DNA from: Macrocybe gigantea | Taxonomy: Eukaryota; Basidiomycota; Agaricomycetes; Agaricales; Callistosporiaceae | Direction: 5' to 3' | DNA length: 31,926 nucleotides | Assembly (NCBI GenBank): GCA_011319805.1 | Contig: SJRY01000079.1 | Coordinates: 1-31,926, forward strand | Part shown: positions 10,694 through 20,457 of the stretch, piece by piece | Layout: the number at the start of each line of letters is the position of its first letter | How positions within the stretch are numbered: the stretch's first letter is position 1 | Notes under the pieces: model-generated | Databases searched by the model: none | What the model was told of the DNA's origin: nothing | Seen by the model: the letters and a program-made list of their open reading frames with translations, nothing else | Made by a program: the position numbers and the translations under genes

Positions 10694-12742
10694 GTTTTGG
10701 CGAGAACAGAAGAGAAAAAAAAACAAAGAAACGAGTAAAAAGGCAGAGACGGACTTCCTTCGTCGCTGTTGCAAGCTTTTCTTTTCCGTCCGTTGGTCGG
10801 CTCAATTAACCTCGGACCGACAACTTGCCGGAGGTAGTACTGATTATGTAAAGAGCTTGCTTCCTCGTTCGGTTTCGTACCTCTGCTTCTCTGCCTCCGC
10901 TTTCTTTTTCCTCGAGATCCAAGTCGAACCGTAGGATTTCAAGGTGCACTCTGTTTGCTGTGTGGTGGAATTCAATGCAAGCACCCCATCGACATCATGC
11001 GATATACTGGATACGTCAGCGATTCGAGGGGCATCGCCACAAGTCATATCCAGAGCGATGATGCTACGCTATGGACTTTGCTGGACGAGGAGGCTGTCCG
11101 GCTGGCGAATCTTCCTGCTTGCCTGATTTCGCCATTTGGGTACCTTCCTTTTATGCAACAGTTTCGCTGCTTCAGGTCCTCGAAAAGGCACAGGTACAAT
11201 TTGACAGCGAGTGTCTGTCAAGCCGTCGATCTCGTTCGACATGCCTGTGCCTCATGGTCTTCCTTCTCCCGCTCCTGTGTATTCCAGCAATCCGCCACAC
11301 CGACCCCGACGCGGACGGCTATCGTATCGTCGTAACTAGAAACACCCAGACTGGTCCATCGGCGACTGGTCCCGGACCCACGGCTCATTGATCCCAGTCA
11401 TCAATCGGATATCTGGATGGCTGCAGTTTATCCCCCCATTACTGCTTCATACCTAGCCTTCAGTCTCAACCATTACAAGCGTACCTACGACCGAAGCAGC
11501 ACTATGGACGATCACCTGATCGCCCTTCTGGTCTGAGTAGACACATTGAAGAGAATCTCGAAAAGAAAAAAAAAATCGCAGCCGCCATTATTTGTCCGCC
11601 CATTTATCATGACCAGAGGCACAAACCCTAGCCCAGCAAGCCAAATTTATGATGAAGGCGCCCGTGCCCTCGGGCATAACGCCGACATCATATTTTATCC
11701 GCAGTGACTATTTTTTGCTTGCGCCCGGCAACACGTCCGCGGGTTACGCGCCAAATGCCTCTCGTTTTCTGTGGCCTATTTTTTTTCGTTTCCGTTCGAT
11801 AAATTGATTGACCATGCAAGACATAGGCACAAAGCACTAGGGCGATGGTGCATTGTGAATTTATGCAGAGACTTTGCTTAGATTGGTCAAGCAGTGCCCG
11901 AGTATATCCGACACAATGCACTGGCGCCTTGGTGCTGTACGCTTCTTATCTCAACCACTCCGAATTACACCGATGCGCCTTGGGCGCTAGTGTATTTCAA
12001 GGCACCACCAGCGCCTAAACCTCCATTTCCAAACCTACGGTACCACTCCGGTCAAGGTCCTCACCTAGGATAACGATCTTCCTATCCTTCTGGCTAGGCC
12101 TGATGGCATGAGTGTCGGATGCGTGTACCTTCTCCGACTTCAGCCTCTACGTTATCATCGTTCCACATTTATGCACGTCCCTATTCATGAATCAAGGCAA
12201 GGACACGCGATCGCTTCAATATGATTCATGTTTCCTACCCCTCCTACCTTCAATTAATTTCCTATTGTCCGACACCAACGCCCACTCACACTGTGATTGG
12301 TGACCGATTACATCTCTTTCTGGTACCTTCAAACATCATCGCCACGTTGGTTTCCAAGAACGGCTGGGACGCCCACACAAAGGCGCCCTGGGTCATTGGG
12401 CGGAAAATTGGATATCAGGTCTTACCCTTCGCCCGCAACTTCCACCCATTGTATATCGCCAAGAAATTCCCGAAGCAAGCGGAAAAACGAAGGCAAAATC
12501 ATATCGTAGGATAATCGATGGCATAGCATGACTGCGACTTTCACCAGTCCATACACGCCTCTACCTCGTTCCAATGGTCTTCCAGATTGCTATACCGCTT
12601 TGAACCTCATATGGATATCCATGGACGCCCTCTACGTCAAGCCAGATATGTCTACATTATTCCGCCTCATTCAATTTAAGAGCAGGGTTGAAACTGCTGT
12701 CCACGCTTTATCCAACTTTTTTCTTACCCTTTCACGTCGACA
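10694..12742. other. 2-kb region without a recognisable gene
   Basis: This holds the upstream region of the thioesterase gene (-) and of the membrane protein gene (+). Plus-strand open frames at 10955-11391 and 12221-12514 show no motifs or plausible splice joins. The GCGCCTTGG string occurs twice (near 11933 and 11986) within a loosely palindromic GC-rich patch, too weak to call an element. Confidence 0.5.
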
Positions 12743-14471
12743 ATGACTTGCACGACAATCTTTATCTGTAGGTTCCTGTCTTGGTCGTACTGCAACCTCT
12801 GTCCTCATTGTGTTTTACGCAGACACGACGCGGGTTGTCATCCTCTCGTCTTTTCTGATAGTTCCTGTCGCCTCTGGCACCAATTTTACCGCCTGCTTGG
12901 CCGACCTCCGGAAGGGAAGATTTGGTGACGTGGGTGGTAGAGACAACAAAGGCGGCGTGGTTCCCGTCGCGAACGCGACGGCCATCGCGTACAACGTCTG
13001 CAAGAGCGCCTGTTCTGCAGGCCCCAAGGCCTTCAAGTGGGTTTCGTTCACCCAGCAGTTCAGCGCGTGGTTGCTTCCGTGGCTGGCGCTGATTTCCCAG
13101 CTGCCGTTCGGGCCCATGACAGGCTTGATAATTTCCAGTCAGCCCTATTGACAGTCGGCTCTCCCGCGCTGGCCGCATACTCGCTGGCGTTCACCGTGCT
13201 CAACCGCCGATCATCTCCTGTCATCGTTGATCGTCCTTCCCCAAAACGACGGATGGTGGACGGAGCTCACGTCCTGGCTGGACTATACGCACACGTGGTC
13301 CATCTCGGCCATGGCATCCACGTCCTGGGTCGTCCTCGCCTACCTATTCACGGTCATCGACTCTTTTACGACCGACATCAGAGATGCGCTCGCCGTAAGC
13401 GCGCACGTCGGGTCTGTATGGCTCTGGCTCTTGCCCATCGTCACCTGCTGGCTGCAGATCTCTCCGAAATGCGACTCGCATCGAACCCGCAAGGCCGTCG
13501 AGCGAGCTAACAAATTGGCCTATGTGACTTGGAATGGCCGAGCCGTTCCGGCGCACCGACTTTCGAGGGGGGATGCCATTTCCCTCCCTCGCTATGCGCA
13601 AGACTCCCTGCGCTGCGACGAAGATCGAACGCCTCCGATCTTTAATTATGCTCGCTTCTTTCCCTGGGCGCACTCTGTTCGCCTCGTGTTGGATGTGTTC
13701 CGCACGGCGAGCGAACCTCGGTCCAAGTCTGCGCACCGTCACCCTGCCACGGAAATAGATGTCGAGTAATGGCGTCCGGACGGCTGAACGCGTGGAAGTA
13801 CATACGGCATCACCCAGTGAGAACACGCAGCAACCTGACATTACGTATCGGGGGAATGGCACCTGGTCTCGATTTGTCATTGCGTCTCTGCTCGCTCTCT
13901 CTTTACAGTGGGGCACGTGGGCGGAGCTCTCGTCACCACGTTCCTCACGCCTACCAGAGGTGCGTTATCTTTTTTCCTGACGAACACATCGGGCACAAAT
14001 TAATTGGCTTTTTGTCACCGCGTTGCAGGGCTGGGATGTCGCTTGGGGTCATATCTCCTGTACGGCGTCATAGGCACCGCCGTTTGGGTGCTTCTGGTCC
14101 TCTCGAGTCTCCTTTCGCACTTTCACACCTGCGCCGCTCGAAATGACGTCTGGAAGCGCCTTGCCAGGGCACTGTCGATCTGCTTCAGGCGTCTAGGCAA
14201 GATCCTCGCCGCGTGCAACGCCGTCTGGCTCATCCTCGCGTGTTTGTACCAGTTCATGAACTTTTTCGGCCGTTGTTGGTGCAATAGCAGCGTGCTCGGG
14301 CTCGGCGCCGCAAATGCGTATAATGTCATCGTCCCGCCTTCTGAAGACGTCGTTTCCACGAAACACGCTTGGATAGGAGGCGCGGTGCTGTCGACCGGAA
14401 GCGCGGTCGTGTTCATTGGGCTTGTCAATCTCTGCATGAGCTCCAGCTCGCACGGGAGTGGATGCCGCTGA
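12743..14471 (+). CDS. Polytopic membrane protein, unnamed Agaricomycete family
   Basis: Function unknown. Exons: 12743-12767, 12823-13959, 14029-14471. A signal peptide-like start (MTCTTIFI joined to TTRVVILSSFLIVPVASG) leads to a short extracellular part (NFTACLADL), then about eight membrane segments, including FSAWLLPWLALISQLPFG, LLTVGSPALAAYSLAFTVLN, TSWVVLAYLFTVIDSF, VGSVWLWLLPIVTCWLQI and GSYLLYGVIGTAVWVLLVLS. QNDGWW, THTWSIS and PKCDS are motifs I associate from memory with a multicopy, uncharacterised Agaricomycete family. The frame breaks near 13110 (missing G), 13200-13210, 13770 and 13915 (missing G). Net length stays in phase, and the model closes. The loop between the segments ending TVLN and beginning SLIVLP looks about 50 residues shorter than I remember for the family. 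Confidence 0.75.
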
Positions 14472-15268
14472 CTTCGGCATAACAGTGCCAGATTTAGAGC
14501 TGTTATTACGCCCTTAACCTTAGTCCATTAATGAGTGTGCTTCAGAATAGAGAACAGACTATAATTACAATTAGGACCTGTATAGATTGTCTCAGCTATA
14601 TTATCTCTTCTTTTGCATGGTCTTTACGTGAAGTCTGGCCTGTACTAACTAAATTATTACTCGGAGTCGTTCATTTCTTACCGGTATGCCGTCCCGCGTG
14701 TCCGTCCATGTTTTGAGCTTATCGTGGCCTCGCGGGCCGCAATCAATTCTCGGATTAATCAGACTGTCCGAATCTAGATAGCCGTCAGCTTCGAGGACCC
14801 GCAGCCAGAGTTCTTTTTTCCTTCAAAACATTTTTAGCTCTTGGGTGCAACAGTGCAAACGCATGCCCAAGGATCGAGTGATTGAAAGACGGGAGATGAC
14901 CGGCACAAACCCAGGTCCGTAGTACTAGAAAAGAGTGATGAACAAGATGAAGGAGGGGTGGAGGGGTTGGGTTAGAGACAACGAGGGCGAATGAAAGAGA
15001 AAGAAGCGCTGACGCGGGCGCTTGATGCCATGAATCTTCTTCAGATCCAGGTTTCCCAGCGAGGTGGTTCTCCGTGGCGCTCGGATGCCCCTACTACTTA
15101 CGAGAGCACAGCCGTCGACTCGTAGAAAGAAAAAAAATATAGGTCGATTACAATGAGTCGTAAAAAAACGTGTACAGCGTTGACGACTTTCCAAGAACGT
15201 TCCTTCCATGACCCCCGCCTCGGTCATTTTGTCACGTTGCCCATCCTACCCTCCTTCTCCTCCGTCCC
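14472..15268. other. Convergent intergenic region
   Basis: About 800 bp between the 3' ends of the membrane protein gene (+) and the single-pass protein gene (-). The part at 14490-14690 is distinctly AT-rich compared with its surroundings. I see no gene, RNA structure or repeat that I can support. Confidence 0.5.
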
Positions 15269-15991
15269 TTATTCCCCTCCCCCCTCCTTACATCCCCCTC
15301 GTCCCCCTTCCTCCACACCCCGCACAAGCGCCCTCACAGCCGGTCCAGTCTCCCTCGCCGCGACGCTCGACAAGCTCGCACGCGCATCCGGGACGCGCTC
15401 CTTCCGCACAGCTACAGCAATCGCAGACGCGAGCTCGCGCGGCGGGATGCCCAGCACGCGCGCCAGGTCATTGATCTTGTCTTCCACGCTTCCAGAACCA
15501 TCATCTTCTTTGGCGTCTTCGCCCCTTCCGGAACCCACGTTCCTCGACTGTTTGCCACGTCCAAGTCCCGCACCAGCTCTGCCGATTCTAAACTTGCGCA
15601 AGATCCCCGCACCCTCGTCGATGCTGTTTCCCGCAGACCCTCTGGCCCACGGCCAGCCCAATATCATGCCCCCTTCCCACTGAGCGAGGCGATACGCATA
15701 GTAAGCTGAAAGCAGGGCGCTCAGCGCCACGAGAAGGTAAACGAGGCGGCTCAAACGCGTCGACGACAGCGGAGGCGAGACTGAGCGCAGCGCCTTTCCA
15801 CGTCGAGGAGGGGGCAAGTCGTGCTCCTCGCCACTTCGAGTCTCGATTGCGTTGGGGTTATCTGTGGATTCTATCATCGGTGGGGGTGATTCTTCTTCCT
15901 CGTTGATGTCGATGCCAAAAGGGGGCGGAGATGATGTTCGGGCTGCGTGAATGCTGGCTGACCTGATTCTGGGTGTTTTTGCGCCCGACAT
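15269..15991 (-). CDS. Single-pass membrane protein, unknown function
   Basis: Uninterrupted 240-codon frame without introns, ATG at 15991. Residues 1-78 are Ser/Pro-rich and acidic (INEEEESPPP), with no signal peptide. One hydrophobic segment lies at about 82-101 (LSRLVYLLVALSALLSAYYA). After it comes a Gly/Arg-rich linker and a helical C-terminal region, VEDKINDLARVLGIPPRELA and then SLSSVAARETGPAVRALV, that looks like the conserved core. The arrangement suggests a cytosolic N terminus and a C-terminal domain across the membrane, but topology is inferred. It lies 140 bp downstream of the reductase gene at 16132, transcribed in the same direction. I know no family name. This gene shows no frame errors, unlike most of the window. 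Confidence 0.8.
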   Translation of the reverse strand: MSGAKTPRIRSASIHAARTSSPPPFGIDINEEEESPPPMIESTDNPNAIETRSGEEHDLPPPRRGKALRSVSPPLSSTRLSRLVYLLVALSALLSAYYAYRLAQWEGGMILGWPWARGSAGNSIDEGAGILRKFRIGRAGAGLGRGKQSRNVGSGRGEDAKEDDGSGSVEDKINDLARVLGIPPRELASAIAVAVRKERVPDARASLSSVAARETGPAVRALVRGVEEGGRGGCKEGGGE

Positions 15992-16131
15992 GGTCTTAAC
16001 AAGACCGCAGCGGAGCAGCAGCCTCCATGACGTTTCGTATCGACGTCATCGACAAGTAAGCCGGGCCAGCTCTCTTCCATCTATTTGGCTCTATTTGCTA
16101 TTGGTACACATAGTTTGTCTTTTCCTCACGC

Positions 16132-17607
16132 TTACCACCCGCGAGCCTCAAAATCGGCGAGAATGTCGCGAGCCGTCTCCTCCTTTGTCTTATACCTGAT
16201 CCCAAGAATCTTCTCCGACTTGGACGTGTCGTACTTGATCTTGTGCTCTGCATCGCGACCAGCACCAGGCTTGCCTTTGGCCAAGTGATGGGATGGAATC
16301 GGACTGGGGGAAAGAGAATTGGCCACATCGACTGCATGATATCAACATATTCATCTCGATACGGACGTTCTGAGGAAGCGACGCACTCCAATCTTGCCAA
16401 ACAAAGTTTCCTGCGGAGACAATCATCCTTTCTCCTCCGGCTTCTTCCTTTTCCAGCGCTCTGGCATGCGCTTCGGCGACGTCGCGTACGTCGACCCAGC
16501 AGTGGCCCTGCGTCGCAAGATTTTTCTCCGACGTGGAATCATGGATGAGGACCGCCATGTACCACTGCATTGCAGATTCATTAAGTGCAGCGACATTTGC
16601 TACTTCGTGAATGATAGGCTTGCGGATACAACTGTCAAAGCGAGTCTCTTTGCAAAATCCAGAGACCTTACTCCGAATATCTGATCAAAACCAATTCAAT
16701 CTTTAAAGACACCAGTCACGAGGATAAAACGGTACGCACATAAGGCGGATTGATGACAGCGAGGTCCCAGCGGATATTCTTCTTGTGCTGCTCGTAAAAG
16801 TCCCAAGCAGCTATTGCTTCTTCTTGAGCTGAGCTCTCTCCAGACTACGAAACGGTTCAACCTTTTTCTGCCAGGGTCTTGGACGCTTCATACTTCTCCA
16901 TGGGCGACGCGTCTCTTCCTTGTTGTTTCACATGCTGTATAGCCATGTCGTTCACGTTGCGCTCGTCGAATGTCCTCGGCCTCTCCGGCTCGTGGTTGAC
17001 GGAAGCGCAGGACGCGGTGATCACGATGCGTTTCACATTACTTCTGTTTATGCTCAGCCAGGGCATCAAGTCGCGCATACGCGCAGGGGTACATACCCGT
17101 TCTTCATGGCGCTCTTCAAAACACCGACGGTGCCGTTCACTGCGGGATCGATAAGCTCTGAATATCGAATATTTTGTCGATATATGCGCATCTAGTCGGC
17201 TCAGGGCTGGTCATCGAGCGAGTCTCGACGCACCTCTGGGCTCATCGGCCTCCATATGGAAGGGAGACGCCGTATGAGCGATGGCGTCGACGTCTTTGAC
17301 CACTTCATCGAATGCGTGTTCCTACATCCCCGTGCGCCGGACGAAACAGAATCAGGGACACCGCGTGCGGCGCATGGCAGGGTGAGGAACTCGCCTTTGT
17401 GATGTCACTGACGACGACGAGCTCGAGCCTGTCGCCGTACGACTTGAACTGCTTTTTCAAGTGGCGCGTCTTGGCCTCTGAGCGCACCGTCCCGCGGACA
17501 GAGTGACCGCGGTCGAGGAGAGTCTTGACGACCCACGCGGCGAGGAAGCCGTTGGCGCCCGTCACGAGGATCCTGGCATTGCTGCCTGGTTGGATAGTGT
17601 GCGACAT
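16132..17607 (-). CDS. NAD(P)-dependent reductase (Gre2/DFR type), copy B
   Basis: Extended short-chain dehydrogenase of the dihydroflavonol-4-reductase / cinnamoyl-CoA reductase / yeast Gre2 group, a cytosolic carbonyl reductase. Eight exons: 17607-17395, 17321-17234, 17157-17097, 17043-16862, 16810-16740, 16680-16672 (9 nt), 16618-16387, 16331-16132. They sum to 1056 nt with no frame error, giving 351 residues. The nucleotide-binding motif is ILVTGANGFLAAWVV; VRGTVRSE after strand 2 suggests NADPH; the catalytic set is TASCAS plus Y-E-A-S-K (KYEASKTLAE). DLAVINPPY and VDVRDVAEAH are family landmarks. The start is set at 17607 by alignment with copy A; an in-frame upstream extension exists. 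Intron 1 is GC-AG. It is 51-59% intron-dense like copy A but lacks one of its introns. Substrate unknown. Confidence 0.95.
16672..16680 (-). other. 9-nt micro-exon (Ile-Phe-Gly)
   Basis: ATATTCGGA on the minus strand, bounded by AG (complement of 16681-16682) and GT (complement of 16670-16671). It joins DLAVINPPY to PIIHEV in phase 0. It is at the same position as the 9-nt exon of the neighbouring paralogue. Confidence 0.9.
17322..17394 (-). other. GC-AG intron in reductase copy B
   Basis: The 73-nt intron starts GCGAGT after ACAAAG and ends GATGTAG. The only nearby GT (3 nt further on) would shift the frame and hit a stop within a few codons, so the GC donor is the in-phase choice. Confidence 0.8.
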
Positions 17608-17764
17608 GTCTGCTGTGATGGGAATGTTGGAGTTGGAGTGAGAGAGGGAGTGCAAGAGAATTTCCATTTTCGTAGGTCGCAACTTCGGTAGTAAACGAGG
17701 TATCACGCTTTTTTTTGCCACCTTACAATAGAAATACATACAGCTCTATCTAAGCGTCCAATTC

Positions 17765-19355
17765 TTACCAGCCGCGCGCCTCAAAGTCTGCGAGGGCGTC
17801 GCGCACAATGTCCTGCTGGGACCTATACTTGATTCCGAGAATGCGCGTCTGCTTCTCGGTGTTGTAGTTGATCGTGTAGACTGGCTTGCGACCCTCGCTC
17901 GGCACACCGCGCGGCAGCGGGCTGTGCGAGGGGATGGGGTTCGGGCTGAGCGAGTTGGCGACGTCGACTGAGAAAGGGTTAGTTTCTTGCGAGGACGTAT
18001 GCCGCTTTGTAGACGGGGAAGGTTACTCACTCCAGTCTTGCCAGACGAACGAACCTAGAGTCGCGTTACAGACACTTAAGCACCCAGTGAAACGCAAACA
18101 ATTAGAAGTAGAACGACTCACCGGCGGAAACGATGATGCGCTCGCCGCCGGCCTCCTCCTTTTCGAGCGCGCGAACGTGCGCCTCTGCGATGTCGCGCAC
18201 GTCGATCCAGGCGGAGCCCTGCGTCAAGAGTGTCTCGGGCGACTTTGAGCCCTCGACTAGGAGGGTTTGGTAGAGTTCGCGCGCCGACTCGCCGAGCGAT
18301 TCGACGTTGGGGATGTCGTTGATGATGGGCTGTGAGCGTGTGAAGGGTTAGGCTAGGTTATACGCTTGTCATGGCTAGCTGACGTACGCCGAACACCTGC
18401 GATGGGGCTTTAGAGAGGGGGTTAAGAGCATAAATGCTTTTGAAGCACTTACGAAAGGAGGGTTGATCACTGCAAGATCCCACTTGATCTTGTCTTTATT
18501 CTTTTCCACAAAGTCCCAAGCAGCTATAGAGGAAGTGGAAAGCATCAGACCGCGGAACTGGAGGACACAAAGAAGACACGACACGAACATCTCTCAGCAA
18601 GGGTTTTGGAGGCCCTGTACTTGTGTCCCGGAGCCGCCTGGCGGCCGAGACGCTCGACCTCCTCAATGGACTGCGTGTTCCAGTTCTTCTCGGTGTACGT
18701 GACGGGCTCCTTTGTCACATGGAACACGGCGGCGCAGGACGAGGTGACGACGACGCGACGGACGTTCGTGCTGCAGGACAGAGAGAAAGAAAAGAGTAAA
18801 ACCAGACCGGCTGCGGGGAGATGATGACAAGGGCTGGTGGCGTACCCGAACTTGAGCGTGCTCTCGAGCACGCTGAGCGTCCCGTGCACCGCGGGCTTGA
18901 TGAGCTCTGCAAAGTCGGCGTCGCGATGATCGGTCAGCGCCTCGATCCGTCAATCGCAAATGTATTCGCAGCACGCGAGACTCGCCTTGCGGATCGTCTG
19001 CTTTCATGTGGAACGGCGAGGCCGCGTGCACAACGGCGTCGACGCCTTTAACGGCCTCGTCAAAAGCACCGTCCTAACATTGGAAAAGGAAAAGGAAAAA
19101 AAAAAGATTAAAAAGACATCTCGTCGGATCGACGCAGGAGACGCTCGCCTTGGTGATGTCCTCCACGACGACGACCTCGAGCTTGTCGCCGTAGTTGGAA
19201 AAGACCTTCTTGAGACCCTGCGCTTTTTCCGCAGAGCGTGCGGTGCCACGCACGGCATGCCCGCGCTCGAGGAGCTTGCGTACGATCCAGGCGGCGATGA
19301 AGCCGTTGGCGCCGGTGACGAGGACCTTGCTTCCCGGAGCGATAGTGTGTGCCAT
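17765..19355 (-). CDS. NAD(P)-dependent reductase (Gre2/DFR type), copy A
   Basis: Tandem paralogue of the gene 157 bp downstream. Nine exons: 19355-19149, 19073-18986, 18906-18846, 18770-18589, 18523-18453, 18396-18388 (9 nt), 18329-18122, 18054-18031 (24 nt), 17967-17765. They sum to 1053 nt with no frame error, giving 350 residues. Motifs: VLVTGANGFIAAWIV for the Rossmann glycine loop, ARSAEK after strand 2, TSSCAAV and Y-R-A-S-K (KYRASKTLAE) for the active site, WDLAVINPPF, and IDVRDIAEAHVRALEKEEAG. Exons 2 to 6 have exactly the same lengths (88, 61, 182, 71, 9 nt) as in copy B. Introns 1 and 2 use GC donors. An extra intron splits SAG from SFVWQDW. Likely an NADPH-dependent aldehyde/ketone reductase; physiological substrate not deducible. 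Confidence 0.95.
18388..18396 (-). other. 9-nt micro-exon (Val-Phe-Gly)
   Basis: GTGTTCGGC on the minus strand between CATCGCAG and GTACGTCAG. It supplies V-F-G between VINPPF and PIINDIP in phase 0 and matches the micro-exon of the downstream paralogue. Confidence 0.9.
18907..18985 (-). other. GC-AG intron in reductase copy A (intron 2)
   Basis: 79-nt intron beginning GCGAGT after CCGCAAG and ending TTTGCAG. GT dinucleotides just downstream are out of phase with the conserved ELIKPAV exon. Copy B has an ordinary GT (GTGCGT) at the same position. Confidence 0.8.
19074..19148 (-). other. Probable GC-AG intron in reductase copy A (intron 1)
   Basis: The intron begins GCGAGC after ATCACCAAG and ends ATGTTAG, at the same place as the GC-AG intron of copy B. 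A GT donor six bases later (GTCTCC) is also in phase and would add Ala-Ser, so the GC donor is supported mainly by the paralogue. Confidence 0.6.
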
Positions 19356-20457
19356 GTCGATGAATGAGAGATAAGGTATGTCATCTCTTTCTGTTTTCCG
19401 TGCTTTATATAGAGCGAGTGTATTACGATAGCCATCATTCGATCGCGCTGATCCGCGAGGTCGATGAGCAATCGCGTTTTTTGTTTCCAAAGCTTCGCAC
19501 GGCCTTGCACGGGCTTCTGTCACGTGGCGAGAGCAGACGCTTTTACTGGCAGAGCACCGAGGAGTAGGATTCCGATTTACATACTTACCAGTCTCCGAGT
19601 CACCATTCGACCGCCTCGGGACTGCACGGCGTATCTATCTACCTGTCTATCCATCCATCCATCCACCCTATACGAAAGCTTCGGTCTCACGCGCTCTATG
19701 AAGAGTCCGGATCTCACATCGCTATAGCGGCGTTCTGCCACAACCGGTTATCAATGTTTTCTGGTGGACTTGTCTGCCGACTCCTCTTCGAACCTTCTGC
19801 ATTAGTAACACTGGACTTCGTGCATGGTACTGCTTCTCCTACGGACCTGAATATCGTCCGAGCTCTCAGATCCTCAGACACTGTGTCGAAGCGCTAGATC
19901 TATTAATGGACAGGGACTCGGCTTTGGGCTCTCAGCTAAAGTTGCTTTCCGGGGTCGCACAGCTCCGAGTGATATTCTAGTTGCACACGTGGGGTGGAGA
20001 TGAGAAGGGACATACAAACACAGGATGAGCCCCGATCGAGGTATCTGAAGTGATCCAAACGCTACACATCATCTGCGCTCCGAGTAAACGAGATTGACGC
20101 CTGTCGGTGAGCAGATTAGGAAAGCCTTCTTCCCTCGAACGGTAGGCCCCTGCCAAGGACCAGCGCTTCCGACTGAATTGATAACAGGGACAATGCCTTC
20201 ATGCTGTGACATTTTCACCCAGCTCCAACGCCTATGGATTGGATGCCGTATGGCTTGCTGACCGATTTGTTGTGCTCAAGGCACACAGGCAGTGTCGGCG
20301 CCACTTGAAAAGGATAATAATTCATTTCAATCATGTCCCAGACGCCCATATTCCTGCATCGGTCACCGCCTGACTTGCACGAGGCTGATAGGGTGCTATT
20401 CAAAGGGCCTGATTAAGGACGGATTATCCGCTCGACTCACCCCATCTCTGTGCTCCC
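19356..20457. promoter_or_regulatory. Divergent promoter region
   Basis: 1.1 kb between reductase copy A (-) and the membrane protein gene (+); it must hold both promoters. A short (ATCC) tetranucleotide repeat lies at 19649-19667. I find no convincing TATA box, operator-like palindrome or gene. Confidence 0.5.
19649..19667 (+). repeat. (ATCC)4 tetranucleotide repeat
   Basis: Four ATCC units preceded by CTAT-type units (from about 19632), a simple-sequence tract in the divergent intergenic region. Confidence 0.7.

Noticed and set aside
10193..10738. Plus-strand frames of 130-160 codons over the thioesterase
   Set aside because: They lie opposite the well-supported minus-strand gene and show only low-complexity Arg/Gly/Trp-rich sequence.
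11925..12020. GC-rich imperfect palindrome as a mobile-element end
   Set aside because: Matches between the arms are short and inexact; no second copy or target-site duplication seen.
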